DNA of 64,000 nt from Orientallactaga sibirica (GCA_036365145.1 JAEOAD010002279.1:1608001-1672000), one strand, 5' to 3'; positions 53,575 to 64,000 are shown, numbered from the stretch's first letter. The notes: generated by a model from the letters alone, not told the origin. Made by a program: numbers and translations.

Positions 53575-55178
53575 CATGTGATAGGTCTGAGTGTGTGTGA
53601 GTACAAGTGTCTGTGTGGAAGTCAGCTTCACGTATGTGATCATGAGTGTATGTCTGTGCATGTGTGTGAGTACAAGCATGTGTGCAGAAGTCAACTTCAC
53701 ATGTGTATTCATGAATATATGCCTGTGTATGTGTGTGAGTACAAGCGTGTGTGCAGAAGTCAACTTCACGTATGTGTTCATGAGTATATGTCTGTGCATG
53801 TGTGTGAGTACAAGCATGTGTGAAGAAGTCAGCTTCATGTATGTGATCATGAGTGTATGTCTGTGCATGTGTGTGAGCACAAGTGTGTGTGCAGAAGTCA
53901 ACTCCACATGAAGTCAATGTGTGTGAGCCACATGTGTATTCATGTATGTGATATATGTCTGTGCATGTGTGTGAGTACAAGCGTGTGTGCAGAAGTCAGC
54001 TTCATGTGTATTCATGAGTATATGTCTGTGCATGTGTGTGAGCACAAGCGTGTGTAGAAGTCAGCTTCATGTGTGATCATGAGTGTATGTCTGTCATGTG
54101 TGTGAGCACATGTGTATTCAGTCAGTTCATGTATGTGATCATGAGTGTATGTCTGTGCATGTGTGTGAGTACAAGCGTGTGTGCAGAAGTCAACTTCACG
54201 TATGTGATCATGAGTATATGTCTGTGCATGTGTGTGAGTACAGAAGCGTGTGTGATCAGAAGTCAACATGTGTGCAGAAGTCAGCTTCATGTATGTGATC
54301 ATGAGTATATGTCTGTGCATGTGTGTGAGTACAAGCGTGTGTGCAGAAGTCAACTTCACATGTGTATTCATGAGTATATGTCTGTGCATGTGTGTGAGTA
54401 CAAGCGTGTGTGCAGAAGTCAGCTTCATGTATGTGATCATGTGTATTGCATGTGTGAGTATATGCCTGTGATCATGTGTGTATGTCTGTATGTGAGTACA
54501 AGTGTGTGCAGAAGTCAACTTCACATGTGTCATGAGTATATTCATGTGAGTGTAGTGTCTGTGCATGTGTGTGAGTATATGTCTGTGTGCATGTGTGTGA
54601 GCAGCGTGTGTGCAGAAGTCAACTTCACGTATGTTCTCCTGAATGTGATATGTCTGTGAGTGTGTGTGAGCACAAGCATGTGTGCAGAAGTCAACTCCAC
54701 ATGTGTATTCATGAGTATATGTCTGTGCATGTGTGTGAGTATAAGCGTGTGTGCAGAAGTCAACTTCACATGTGTATTCATGAGTATATGTCTGTGCATG
54801 TGTGTGAGTACAAGCGTGTGTGCAGAAGTCAACTTCACATGTGTATTCATGAGTATATGCCTGTGCATGTGTGTGAGTATAAGCGTGTGTGCAGAAGTCA
54901 ACTTCACATGTGTATTCATGAGTATATGCCTGTGCATGTGTGTGAGCACAAGCATGTGTGCAGAAGTCAGCTTCATGTATGTGTTCATGAGTGTATGTCT
55001 GTGCATGTGTGTGAGCACAAGTGTGTGCAGAAGTCAGCTTCATGTATGTGATCATGAGTGTATGTCTGTGCATGTGTGTGAGCACAAGCATGTGTGCACA
55101 AGTCAACTTCACGTATGTTCTCCTGAATGTGATATGTCTGTGAGTGTGTGTGAGCACAAGCGGGTGTGTAGAAGTCAA
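53575..55178 (+). repeat. 69-bp minisatellite
   Basis: The unit is 69 bp, consisting of gcagaagtcaacttcac, then [g/a]tgtattcatgagtatatg, then tctgtgcatgtgtgtgagta, then caagcgtgtgt. Successive gcagaagtc starts at 54,753 and 54,822 are exactly 69 bp apart, and the same spacing recurs on either side. About 20 or more copies occur, with truncated, shuffled units at 54,070-54,150 and 54,430-54,620. 69 is divisible by three, so frames stay open on both strands (up to 414 codons on -). The His/Thr- and Cys/Val-rich translations are repeat artefacts. Confidence 0.96.
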
Positions 55179-55417
55179 CTGTGGGTGTTTGTCCTGATCT
55201 TCTATGTTGTTTGAAGCACAGTCTCTTGTTGTTGCTGCATTTGCCTGCACACGCATGCTCCTGTCCTAAGTGGCACGGGTTCTGGCCTCTGAACATAGGT
55301 CCTTATATCTGTGTACTTGACCCACGGAGCCATCTTCCTAGCTCCTTTTCTGTTTATTTTAAGAAAATTATTTTAGCAAATCTTATGAGTGCTTTTTGCA
55401 CTTAAAACATATGCAGT

Positions 55418-55576
55418 TGATTTTTCTGATTTTAATATAGTTCATAGCATTATGAAATATTTGAAATGTAGAAAATTATAAGGAGCCAGGCATGGTTGAA
55501 ATGATTTTTCTGATTTTAATATAGTTCATAGCATTATGAAATATTTGAAATGTAGAAAATTATAAGGAGCCAGGCA
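55418..55576 (+). repeat. 75-bp tandem duplication that includes the start of a B1
   Basis: 55,418-55,492 and 55,502-55,576 are identical by eye (tgatttttctgattttaata ... gagccaggca), separated by nine bases. Confidence 0.95.
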
Positions 55577-55690
55577 CTTGGGAGGCAGAGACAGGAGGAT
55601 TGCTGTGAGTTCAAGGCCACCCTGAGACTACAGAGTTAATTCCAGGTCAGCCTAGGATAGAGTGAGACCCTTCCTCAAAAAACGAACATA
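55482..55690 (+). mobile_element. B1 SINE disrupted by the duplication
   Basis: Head agccaggcatgg at 55,484. The body resumes at 55,577 (cttgggaggcagagacagg) and runs to gagacccttcctcaaaaaac. The A-box region ('tggcgcacgcctttaatccc') is missing. Confidence 0.9.
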
Positions 55691-56105
55691 TATATATATA
55701 TGGAAATAAAACTGTAATAATCCAAAAGACTGAGAAGGAAATGAGTGTCAATATTTTTGTATATAATTTATAATCCTTCATTGTCTTTATATTAATTATA
55801 TAGCTGTTATAAAAATATTCTTATATTTATATTTTTATAACGGTGTTTGGGTTTTTGCTCATCTAATAATATACATGAGCATTTTTTATAAGTTTTAAAT
55901 AATCTGTGAGGACACTTTGGTCAGTGACATATTTTTAAGTGTAATAAAAAGAAAACAAAAGGGGTGGGCATCACAACCTGGCAAAATACCAAACAATATG
56001 AAATGAGAGGAAATTATAAATTGCCCACTGCATCAATTTTTTTCACAGATGCTTAATAAACCACAGCCATTATCTCCATTGATGCTCTCAAATGTTTCTC
56101 AGTAC
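55691..56105. other. AT-rich unique sequence
   Basis: (TA)n at 55,690-55,700. The remainder is strongly AT-rich (55,745-55,960) with no recognised element. Confidence 0.45.
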
Positions 56106-56117
56106 CTCACCATCTTT

Positions 56118-56194
56118 TTTTTTTTCTTTTTAAATTATTTTGTTTATTTTTATTTATTTGAGAGTGACAGACAGAGAGAGAAAGATGCAGAGAA

Positions 56195-56225
<31 letters not shown>

Positions 56226-56375
56226 ATGGGCGCACCAGGGCCTCCAGCCAACGAACTCCAGATGCATGCGCCACCTTGTCCATCTGGCTTATGTGGGTAC
56301 TGGGGAATTGAGCCTCAAACCAGGGTCCTTAGGCTTCACAGGCAAGTGCTTACCCACTAAGCCACTCTCCAGCCC
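56118..56375 (-). mobile_element. ID-headed SINE, S subtype, with TSD
   Basis: TSD cctcaccatctt lies at 56,105 and 56,376. It carries a (GA)n expansion at 56,199-56,225. Confidence 0.93.
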
Positions 56376-56387
56376 CTCACCATCTTA

Positions 56388-56950
56388 TTTTAGTTGCGAT
56401 ATGACTCTAGTGTCTTAAAATCTTTACACCCATTTCCTTACTTTTGCTACTTAAACTGTCAGATGAACAAACTTTATTCAAATTAATGTGTACCAAATAC
56501 AAGGTAGACCAGAAAAAAAGGTTTTAAAAATGTCAAGGGCATGCCTTCACAGACTTTCACCTTGGAAGGAGTTAGTGACTTTAAAAAAAAAAAGATAATT
56601 AATCCTTGGTAAGAGATTTCGGGGCAGTTTAATAATGAACTCCCCTTTTGTTCTAAATTCCAAAGTGAATAGTAGACAGACAAAGCAGCTGGGCTGGAAT
56701 AATTCCCATAGCCAGCTCTGTGACTGACGGGAGCGGACCTGGAGGGGGTGACTGGGACACAGTCCTTGAATGGGCAGATCTGCCTTTGAATTCTGACCCA
56801 CAAAGTAAAGATTGCGAAGGAAATACTTTACGCTGCATGATCTTTCAGTTTAAATTCTATTTTATGTGTGTCTATGCGTCTATGGTATGCACAAGTGCGT
56901 ATATGCACATTCCTCTGTGTGTGGGTACACTCGTGTGAAGGCATGCCTGC
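56388..56950. other. Unique intronic sequence
   Basis: Nothing recognised. - strand frames of 84-106 codons overlap in different phases and have no motif. Confidence 0.45.
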
Positions 56951-56954
56951 GGTC

Positions 56955-56978
56955 TGTGTGTGTGTGTGTGTCTGCGGT

Positions 56979-57016
<38 letters not shown>
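56955..57016. repeat. (TG)n microsatellite
   Basis: Two TG runs separated by ctgcggtcag. Confidence 0.96.
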
Positions 57017-57018
<2 letters not shown>

Positions 57019-57084
57019 TTGGAGACTGGGGTCAGAGGTCTGACCACAGGCATCCTACTCAGTTGCTCTCCATTTTATTTGTTT

Positions 57085-57295
57085 TGTTTTTTACTTTTTT
57101 ATTTTAGAGAGGGAGAGAGAATTGGCGTGCCAGGGCCTCAGCCACTGCAATCCAACTCCAGACACTTGCGCCACCTAGTGGGCATGTGCGACCTTGCGCT
57201 TGCCTCACCTCTGTGCATCTGGCTAACGTGGGATCTGGAAACTCGAACAGGGGTCCTTGGGCTGCGCAGACAAGCGCCTTAACCCCTAAGCCACC
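57085..57295 (-). mobile_element. ID-headed SINE, M subtype
   Basis: gcgccacctagtgggcatgt and gcgacc-type middle. The head near 57,295 is truncated (taagccacctttt). Confidence 0.82.
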
Positions 57296-57302
57296 TTTTC
57301 TT

Positions 57303-57498
57303 TACTGAGGCAGGCTCTCTTGCTTTAGCTCAGCAAACTCAGCTAGTCTAGATAATTAGCTTGCCCCAGGGATCCAGTCCGTGCCTCCTGAGCACTGGGA
57401 TTACAGCGAGCAGCCACAACTGTTGGTGTCCACCTGGATGCCGGGAGTCCAAACGTGGATCCTCCCACTTCCCTGTTGACCTATGTCCCTGGCCCGGA
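57303..57498 (-). mobile_element. B3-like rodent SINE
   Basis: aggcaggctctcttgcttta ... gagcactgggattacagcga ... gttgacctatgtccctggcc. A diverged B2/B3 relative of older age than the jerboa-type SINEs. Confidence 0.5.
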
Positions 57499-57892
57499 AA
57501 TGAACTTAGATTTCTTAGTAACAGACCATGTAAGCCATCTCTACCTCCTAAGACCAAAAACTAATATACGTGAAAGTGCTTTGCTGGCCTTAAGTTGAAA
57601 CAGGATGGTTTGACAGTGGATAGACAGTGGGCACCTGTAATTCCCAGAATGACAACCCTCTAAAACCTCTGCAATTCAAGAGAAAATTCTCCAAAGGATG
57701 CAGGAGGCTTGGTAGTTCTTTTCATTCCTCCTATGTGAGCGTGGCTGACTCCACTTGGGGGGAGCCTTCCCTGTTTTCTGACCCCCCCCCCAGCCGCAGC
57801 TGCAGAGGACTTGTGTGTAGTGGGATCAGACAGAACACAGCCCGTATCCCAGCAGGCAGGCTGCACATACAGAGCCCGGGCCAGCTGGAGCT

Positions 57893-57955
<63 letters not shown>

Positions 57956-58893
57956 CAGTTCTGTTCAGACTCCCCATCCATTCCCCGCAGCCTAACAAGA
58001 TCCTAGTCACCAAATAGGGATGAAATCCTGGATCTTCATTCTTGCTGTCATCACTGGACATCGGGCAGATGTACAGAAATGGCCTCCATTGTGTGAAGAC
58101 GCCAGACACGTCACTCTGTGATGACTCCAAGCTCCCTGACCTCGTTGTAGCCCAGAGTCAGTAGTCTGCAGAGGAAAAAGCCATTCCTACACCTCCTTCC
58201 CCAGCTTCTGGAAGCTGAGAGCATCTTACAGGCCATTTCCCTTCCTAGAGCCAAATAGATCTACGTGGATCTGAGGCAGGAATTTGTTTTGCTTCCTGAA
58301 GTTTCTCCCTGGGATCAACGCTGGGCTGAGCTTGCGGGGCCAGGCCTGGCAGCGGCTGCCAATGTGTATGTGTAGTGGAATGCCCCATCTGTGGCCCTTA
58401 TAACCATGAAGTCCACAGGCTCTGAGAGTTTGTCCGGCCAGCACACACTCTGCTGTCAGATGTATGGAATTTGTTGCGGAGTATCTGGATTCCACACAAT
58501 TGTGTTTCGTTCTTTGCCGGTTGCTGAAAAAGAATGTTGACATTTCAGCTCCCGGTGGTTTTTCTGTAGGCAACAGAACCATAACTGATCAATTCTGCAT
58601 TTGGCTACCTGCCCAGGAAATGAAAAGACAGAGATGCCTTTTAGCCTTGAAAAAAAAAGGCCAGCTTGCTCATATTAGGATATACGAGAAGTAAAAAAAC
58701 AACAACAACAACAAAAAAAAACGCTTTTCCTTCGCCAGACCTTGAAGTTGGTGCAGCATGCTTCAGATAATTTCCCTTTCATTTTCTGAGGTTCTAGAGG
58801 GTTTCATTTTGTGAATTTGAATGGCTGTCCACTGCCAAGCCTTCATCATATTTCAACTCAGAGTTAACAAAGCACTTAAAAATATATCATCTT
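57499..58893. other. Largely unique block around a (TG)n
   Basis: Contains C10 at 57,783-57,792 and the (TG)n at 57,895. No exon, RNA or SINE recognised. Frames of 118-156 codons cross the microsatellite or lack any motif. Confidence 0.4.
57895..57954. repeat. (TG)n microsatellite
   Basis: About 29 uninterrupted TG units. Confidence 0.97.
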
Positions 58894-58895
58894 CA

Positions 58896-59100
58896 GGGCT
58901 GGAGGGATTGCTCACTGGTTAAGGTGTTTGCCTGTGAAGCCAAAGGACCCAGGTTCAATTCTCCAGGACCCATGTAAGCCAGATACACAAGGTGGCGCAT
59001 GCGTCTGGAGTTCATTTGCAGTGGGTGGAGGCCCTGGCACGCCCATTCTCTCTCTGTCTCTCTTCTCTCAAATAAAAATAAATCAATTAATTTAGAAATA
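58896..59100 (+). mobile_element. ID-headed SINE, S subtype
   Basis: Starts gggctggagggattgctcac. The A-rich end is at 59,070-59,090. Confidence 0.9.
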
Positions 59101-59107
59101 TATTTTT

Positions 59108-59265
59108 AGCTGGGCGTGGTGGCGCACACTTTTAATCCCAGCACTCGGGAGGTAGAGGTAGGTGGATCACCATGAGTTGGAGGCCACCCTGAGACTACAT
59201 AGTGAATTTCAGGTCAGCCTGAGCTAGAGTGAGACTCTACCTCATATATATATATATATATATTT
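59108..59265 (+). mobile_element. B1 SINE with (TA)n tail
   Basis: Starts agctgggcgtggtggcgcac. The A-tail is replaced by (TA)n at 59,244-59,264. Confidence 0.92.
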
Positions 59266-59880
59266 TAAAGATGTATTATCTTCTGGTCTTATTAGATAGA
59301 GCTCAGCTTCTCTGCTTTGTAATTAAGAAGTAGGTTCAGAGAAGCTAACGTGTCTCTTCCACATGCTTTATTTAATAGAGTCAGCCCAGAATTCACACGT
59401 AGATCTCTGGAGGCCTGGTGTTTGACAAGACGTGGTTTAGCACTTAATTGTATTCGGTTCTGTATTTGGATTTAATTTATCTTGTTTCCTCAGCCAGATT
59501 TTAATTTTCTGCCATTAAGCTACTCCTCAGTTAGGTATACGGCACTTCTTTTTAAAGCATCAACTTTCAAAGTCCTTGGGCAGATGGGTGGGGACTGATA
59601 GATGGGTCCCACTGTCTTTGGACAGAGCCCAGAGAACTGCGTCCAGAACCTTAAGTACGCCAGAAACCAGAGAGATACGAAACCAACTTTGAAGCCATCA
59701 GAGGAGGAAAGGTTAGTCGAGGTTAAAAAAAAAAAAAAAAAAAAACAATGTGCAGAGAGATAACCAGGATCAATAACTGTTATACCTTTTAGGAAAATAT
59801 GTATTTATTTGAGTGCAGGAGGGGCAGGGTTGAAAAGTTTCATTTCCTCATCAAGCAACAAAAACAACATTTTTTTTTAA
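59266..59880. other. Unique intronic sequence
   Basis: A poly(A) lies at 59,725-59,745. Nothing else recognised. Confidence 0.45.
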
Positions 59881-59882
59881 AA

Positions 59883-60078
59883 AGGGCTGGAAAGATGGCT
59901 TAGCGGTTAAGACGTTTGCCTGTGAAGCCAAAGGACCCACATTAGCCAGATGCACAAGGGGGTGCACACGTCTGGAGTTCGTTTGCAGTGGCTGGAGGCT
60001 GTGACACACCCATTCTCTCTCTCTCTCTCCCCTTCTCTCTCTGTCAAATAAATGAATGAACAAATGAATGAACAAAAA
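59883..60078 (+). mobile_element. ID-headed SINE with internal deletion
   Basis: 'ggttcgattccccagg' (B box) is deleted: gccaaaggacccacattagc. Tail (GAAT/GAAC)n. Confidence 0.88.
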
Positions 60079-60084
60079 TAATTT

Positions 60085-60282
60085 TTTAAAAAATTTGTTT
60101 ATTTTTATTTATTAATTGAGAGTGACAGATAAAGAGTGCCTCCAGCCACTGCAAACGAACTCCAGATGCATGCACCACCTTGTGCATTTGACTTATGTGG
60201 GTACTGGGGAATCGAGCCTCGAACTGGGGTCCTTAGGCTTCATAGGCAAGAGCTTAACCTCTAAGCCATCTCTCCAGCCCAA
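60085..60282 (-). mobile_element. ID-headed SINE, S subtype, inverted next to the previous one
   Basis: The head is at 60,282 on the - strand. Tail-to-tail with the SINE at 59,883. The CT tail is shortened (gataaagagtgcctccagcc). Confidence 0.9.
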
Positions 60283-60299
60283 AAATAAAAATATTTTTT

Positions 60300-60801
60300 T
60301 TAAAAAAGCTCACCAGCAAGTTGTAGATCACAGTTGGGATGAGATAAAGAGAAATTTCCTGACGTCTCTCTCTCTCCATACACGCTCTGATTTTTGGCCT
60401 GGGTCCTTTACAAAGGGGTCAACTTAAAGCCAAAGGAAGGACATTAGGGAAGAGGATCTGCTAGGGACTGTCGCAGATCCACAGGAACAAGAAAGCTCTT
60501 TCATTCCCCTTAATCACTAGGAAAATCCAATACAGAATGATTTTTTTCCCCCTATGATTATCAAGCTAGTAACCAGCAGGCTGTGGAGGGAGCAGGCTTA
60601 TTACATGGGGCTCTTTTGGAATTGAGTGCTGAGGTTTCCAGTGTCCACGCTGGCAGCTGGTTGTGTTTAGGCATGCGTTTTACATGTTTCATGGTGATCG
60701 CAATCATGTGTCACCGTGTGCCTCATGGATACCCGTGCTGTGCCTGGCGTGTGGTATCCTCGGTGAAATCAGCATTCGTTTTCTTTAAAATATTTTATTT
60801 T
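60300..60801. other. Unique intronic sequence
   Basis: Nothing recognised. Confidence 0.4.
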
Positions 60802-60957
60802 TGCTGGGCGTGGTGGTACACGCCTTTAATCCCAGCACTCGGGAGGCAGAGGTAGGAGGATTGCTGTGAGTTCAAGGCCACCCTGAGAATAGAGTGAATT
60901 CCAGGTCAGCCTGGGCTAGAGTGAGACCCTACCTCGAAAAACCAAAAAAAAAAAAAA
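60802..60957 (+). mobile_element. B1 SINE
   Basis: Starts gctgggcgtggtggtacacg. The poly(A) at 60,943-60,958 touches the next SINE. Confidence 0.93.
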
Positions 60958-61157
60958 ATTATTTTTATTTATTTGACAGAGAAAGAGGGAGATAGACAGA
61001 AAGAATGGGTGCACCAGGGTCTCCAGCCATTGCAAACAGACTCCAGACGCATGCACCACCTTGTGCATCTGGTTTACATGGGTCCTGGGGAATCAAACCT
61101 GGGTCCTTTGGCTTTGCAGGCACATGCCTTAACCGCTAAGCCATCTCTCCATCCCAG
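60958..61157 (-). mobile_element. ID-headed SINE, S subtype
   Basis: The (TTTA)n end starts at the B1 tail. The head is at 61,157. Outer flanks share attttatttt-like sequence (60,790 and 60,958), so the B1 probably inserted into this SINE's A/T-rich end. Confidence 0.9.
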
Positions 61158-61432
61158 CTTCAGTGTTCTTGTGAGTAAATTGTGCTGTGTGTTCTAAGGA
61201 TGTCATGTCAGTGCCGCTCTATGTGTCATTCATGGAAGTTTCCCTGCACTCTTATGCAGTGAGCATAAAAGGTGACTTTTCACCTTTTAAAGTCCATTTT
61301 CTCTCAGAGTCTGGTAGCTGGTAGCTATACCTAGCTGTTCTAGAAATGTGGACATGTGCGCAACATGGATTATTGATCATGACATGACCATTTGGAAAGT
61401 CTGTTTCCCAGAAAAGGCTCTCAGAGAAGGCA
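61158..61432. other. Unique intronic sequence
   Basis: Nothing recognised. Confidence 0.4.
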
Positions 61433-61445
61433 GAGGTGGAAAGTT

Positions 61446-61675
61446 TTTTCTTGTTAATTTGAGAGAGCTAGAGAGAGAGAGAGAAAATGGGCACACCAGC
61501 AGCCTCTCAGCCGCTGTGAACAAACTCCAGACACGTGCACCCCCTTGTGGGCAAGTGCAGCATTGCGCCCTTGCGTCACTTTTGCATCTGGCTAAACGTG
61601 GGACCTGGAGATTGGAACCGGCCTTCTTAGGCTTGGCAGGCAGGTACCTTCACCGCCAAGACATCTCTCCAGCCC
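61446..61675 (-). mobile_element. ID-headed SINE, L subtype, with TSD
   Basis: TSD agaggtggaaagtt lies at 61,432 and 61,677. Confidence 0.94.
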
Positions 61676-61691
61676 CAGAGGTGGAAAGTTA

Positions 61692-62188
61692 AAAAAAAAA
61701 AACCCTGCCTTCAGAATCTCAAAGACCAGCATGCAAATTCCAGTTCTGAGTCTAATCTGACTAATACAGCTCCTCGGGGTTGAGGAAGGTCATTCTTGAC
61801 TCCTGCAAAATTAGATAATTCTCATTTCTCTGGGTCTGCAGTCCGGACAGATAATAAATTTGTACCATATAGCAGGCACACAAGAAAATGACCAATGCTT
61901 CAACTTCCTAGACTCCATCTCCTGCAGTCACAAAGCCAATATTATTCTGGACTCTTGTATGCCTGAAGCCCAGTGTCATGACCTTGGTGGGGATTTGACC
62001 TTGAGCTTGCCATCTGTTGAGATGACGGTGACACGGAAGAGGAGCCCTGAGCCCCCTGATGAAGACTAAATGGAAGCCCTTGCGTGGAGATTTCTGAAAA
62101 GCTTTTCCCCCTATGAGTGTGCCCTGGTCTCAGGTGCTAAGCTCACATGTGATTGCCAACGCAACATCTCATGTTAAAAGCAAGAGGC
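61692..62188. other. Unique intronic sequence
   Basis: Nothing recognised. Confidence 0.4.
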
Positions 62189-62189
62189 A

Positions 62190-62308
62190 CCAGGCTGGAT
62201 AACTTTTGCCAGCGCTCAGGAGGCTGAGGCAGGAAGACTACCACAAGTTCAAGGAAATACTGAGCTACATAGTGAATTCTGAGCTACAGTGCAAGACCCT
62301 ATCTCAAA
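62190..62308 (+). mobile_element. Old B1-related monomer
   Basis: ccagcgctcaggaggctgag and gtgcaagaccctatctcaaa with many differences from the window's B1 consensus. Probably a proto-B1-type or old B1 copy. Confidence 0.7.
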
Positions 62309-62325
62309 AGATATTTTTTTAAAAA

Positions 62326-62582
62326 GCCGGGTGTGGTGGCGCACGCCTTTAATCCCAGCACTTGGGAGGCAGAGGTAAGAGAATCGCCTTGAGTTCGAGG
62401 CCACCCTGAGACTCCACAGTGAATTCCAGGTCAGCCTGAGCTAGAATGAGACTCTACCTCGGACACCTTTAATCCTAGCACTTGGAAGGCAGAGATAGGA
62501 GGATCGCTGTGAGTTCAAGGCCACCCTGAGACTACACAGGGAATTCCAGGTCAGCCTGAGGTAGATCGAGACCTTACCTTCA
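62326..62582 (+). mobile_element. Head-to-tail B1 dimer
   Basis: First unit 62,326-62,460 (full). Second unit 62,461-62,582 lacks the first ~17 nt and joins at cctcg|gacacctttaatcc without an A-rich linker. Confidence 0.88.
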
Positions 62583-62583
62583 A

Positions 62584-62632
<49 letters not shown>

Positions 62633-62640
62633 TATATACT
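62583..62640. repeat. (TA)n/(CA)n microsatellite
   Basis: About 20 TA units, then (CA)n, at the 3' end of the B1 dimer. Confidence 0.95.
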
Positions 62641-63120
62641 CACTACTCACATACATGTATATATCTCCAAATGGTTTTACTCTTAAGCTGAAACACATCA
62701 GCCCTGAGAGTGGGGAGTCACGGATGGTACGCACACACACACACAAGTAGAATTATTTGAAGAGCACCTGCTGCCCCCAGGGGACTGCCGTACACGCTAG
62801 GCATTGAACAATGAGCAAAGTAACATTTGTGCCTTGTGTGAATCTTGCCTCCTGTTGACTCGTGTCGGTACCAGTTCAGAAAATGTTCCAGACATTGTTA
62901 AAACAGCTGTTCTGATAAACAGGCTGCATTTAGGACATGCTGTCCTCAAAACACAAGGATGGCGGAGAGAAGGTGGTGTAAAATGCAAATGTCTTTGGCT
63001 AAACAGTAGAAGTAAAGCTAATTTGATCATGTTGTATCAAGAGGAAGAAAGGAGGGAAGGGAAGAGGGAAGATAGAAAGATGGGCTGGTAGCTTTTCCTC
63101 CTTTCTGTTGATTCATACAG
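62641..63120. other. Unique intronic sequence
   Basis: Short (CA)n at 62,731-62,744. A purine-rich patch lies at 63,040-63,080. No exon recognised. Confidence 0.4.
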
Positions 63121-63132
63121 CAATATTTCCAG

Positions 63133-63338
63133 GGGCTTGGGGAGATGGCTGAGTAGTTCAAGGTGCTTGTTTGCAAAGCCTGACTACCTGGGTTTGAGTC
63201 CCCAGGATCCACATAAAGCCACTTGCAAAACGTGATTCATGTGTTTGGAGTTTGTTTGCAGCAGCACCAAACCCTAGTGTACGCCATTCCCATTCTTTCA
63301 TATTCTCTCTCTCTCTCCTTGCAAATAAATATTTAAAA
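63133..63338 (+). mobile_element. ID-headed SINE, strongly diverged
   Basis: Starts ggggcttggggagatggctg. Middle gggtttgagtccccaggatc with the older 'gcagcagcaccaaacccta' variant. TSD aatatttccag lies at 63,122 and 63,339. Confidence 0.85.
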
Positions 63339-63420
63339 ATATTTCCAGAAGTATAAAAATATTGTAATCTCATTTAGGAATATTTAGTGATTTAACTTTA
63401 TTTAGAAGTTTGAATCTGGA

Positions 63421-63572
63421 GCTAGGCGTGGTGGTGCACGCCTTTAATCCCAGCACTCGGGAGGCAGAGGTAGGAGGATCGCCATGAGTTCGAGGCCACA
63501 CTGAGACTACATAGTGAATTCCAGGTCAGCCTGGGCCATAGTGAGACCCTACCTCGCAAAACCAAAAAAAAA
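63421..63572 (+). mobile_element. B1 SINE, with TSD
   Basis: TSD aagtttgaatctgg lies at 63,406 and 63,573. Confidence 0.94.
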
Positions 63573-63586
63573 AAGTTTGAATCTGG

Positions 63587-63805
63587 GCTGGAGAGATGGT
63601 TTAGCAGTTAAGGCATTTGCTTGCAAAGCCAGAGGATCCAGGTTCAACTCTCCAGGACTCACGTAAGCCAGATGCACAAGGGGGTGCATGCATCTGGAGT
63701 TCGTTTGCAGTGGCTAGAGGCCCTGGCATGCTCATTCTCTCTGTGTGTGTCTCTCTCTCCCTCTTCCTCTCTCTCTCTCAAATAAATAAAAATATATTTA
63801 AAAAA
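63587..63805 (+). mobile_element. ID-headed SINE, S subtype
   Basis: Starts gggctggagagatggtttag directly after the B1's second TSD. Tail (AAAT)n-like. Confidence 0.92.
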
Positions 63806-63812
63806 AAGCATT

Positions 63813-63990
63813 AAGCCGGGAGTGGTGGCACACGCATTTAATCCCAGCACTTGGGAGGCAGAGGTAGGAGGATCTCCATGAGTTTGAGGCCACCCTGAGA
63901 AAACATAGTTAATTCCAGGTCAGCCTGGGCCAGAGTGAAACCCTACCTCGAAAAACAAACAAACAAACAACAACAACAAAAAAAAAAACA
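63813..63990 (+). mobile_element. B1 SINE
   Basis: Starts agccgggagtggtggcacac. (AAAC)n tail. cattaa at 63,808 and 63,989 is a short TSD. Confidence 0.92.
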
Positions 63991-64000
63991 TTAAAAGTTT

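Noticed and set aside
53575..55178. CRISPR-like array
   Set aside because: Units are contiguous tandem repeats without unique spacers, in a mammalian intron.
54012..55256. 414-codon open frame on the - strand (and long + frames) as a His/Thr-rich protein gene
   Set aside because: It lies within the 69-bp minisatellite. The period is divisible by three, so frames stay open on both strands. No start context, splice sites or unique sequence.

Overview
The window is intronic mammalian (rodent) DNA holding one recognisable coding exon. That exon, at 51,744-51,883 on the + strand, is 140 bp long, bounded by AG/GT splice sites, and encodes the start of the PTB domain of Disabled-1 (DAB1), the Reelin-pathway adaptor. 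I see no other exon. The window is therefore read as about 51.7 kb of the preceding DAB1 intron, the exon, and about 12.1 kb of the following intron, with the gene on the + strand. Almost every long open frame elsewhere is a by-product of tandem or dispersed repeats.

The organism is a rodent, most likely a jerboa-type dipodid (Jaculus or a relative). The dominant repeat is a tRNA/ID-headed long SINE: a head beginning ggctggagagatggcttagc, a CT-rich tail and an AATAAA-type 3' end. I associate this type with jerboas from memory. It sits alongside a B1 (7SL) family with the consensus tail gagaccctacctcg, classic ID elements and rodent L1 3' ends. Dozens of copies are present, many with clear target-site duplications (TSDs).

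Layout. 0-11 kb: SINEs, two L1 3' ends, a (TG)n-rich block (5.25-6.0 kb), a possible degenerate LTR (6.74-7.25 kb) and a MIR. 11-25 kb: a solo LTR nested inside a SINE, several GGAA/GAAA arrays, an MLT1-like LTR split by a SINE, many SINEs, and a tiny U2 snRNA retropseudogene (25.17 kb). 27.5-30 kb: a 17-bp minisatellite and a long pyrimidine tract containing a 49-bp direct duplication. 30-32.5 kb: mostly unique sequence. 32.5-46.4 kb: dense SINEs, L1 fragments, a local duplication (39.7/40.9 kb), and long purine arrays (37.9-38.2 and 45.7-46.2 kb). 46.4-51.4 kb: mixed unique DNA and nested SINEs. 51.44-51.88 kb: a SINE ending just upstream of the DAB1 exon, then the exon. 52-64 kb: more SINEs and B1s, a striking 69-bp minisatellite (53.6-55.2 kb), a 75-bp duplication that rearranged a B1, and a head-to-tail B1 dimer.

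I found no evidence of a new protein system. The most interesting signals are the SINE abutting the DAB1 3' splice site, the 69-bp minisatellite close to the exon, the SINE subfamily with a duplicated B-box segment, and the 3'-truncated U2 retrocopy. Names that rest on remembered consensus sequences (jerboa SINEs, MLT1, MIR, L1 type) could not be checked against a database here.
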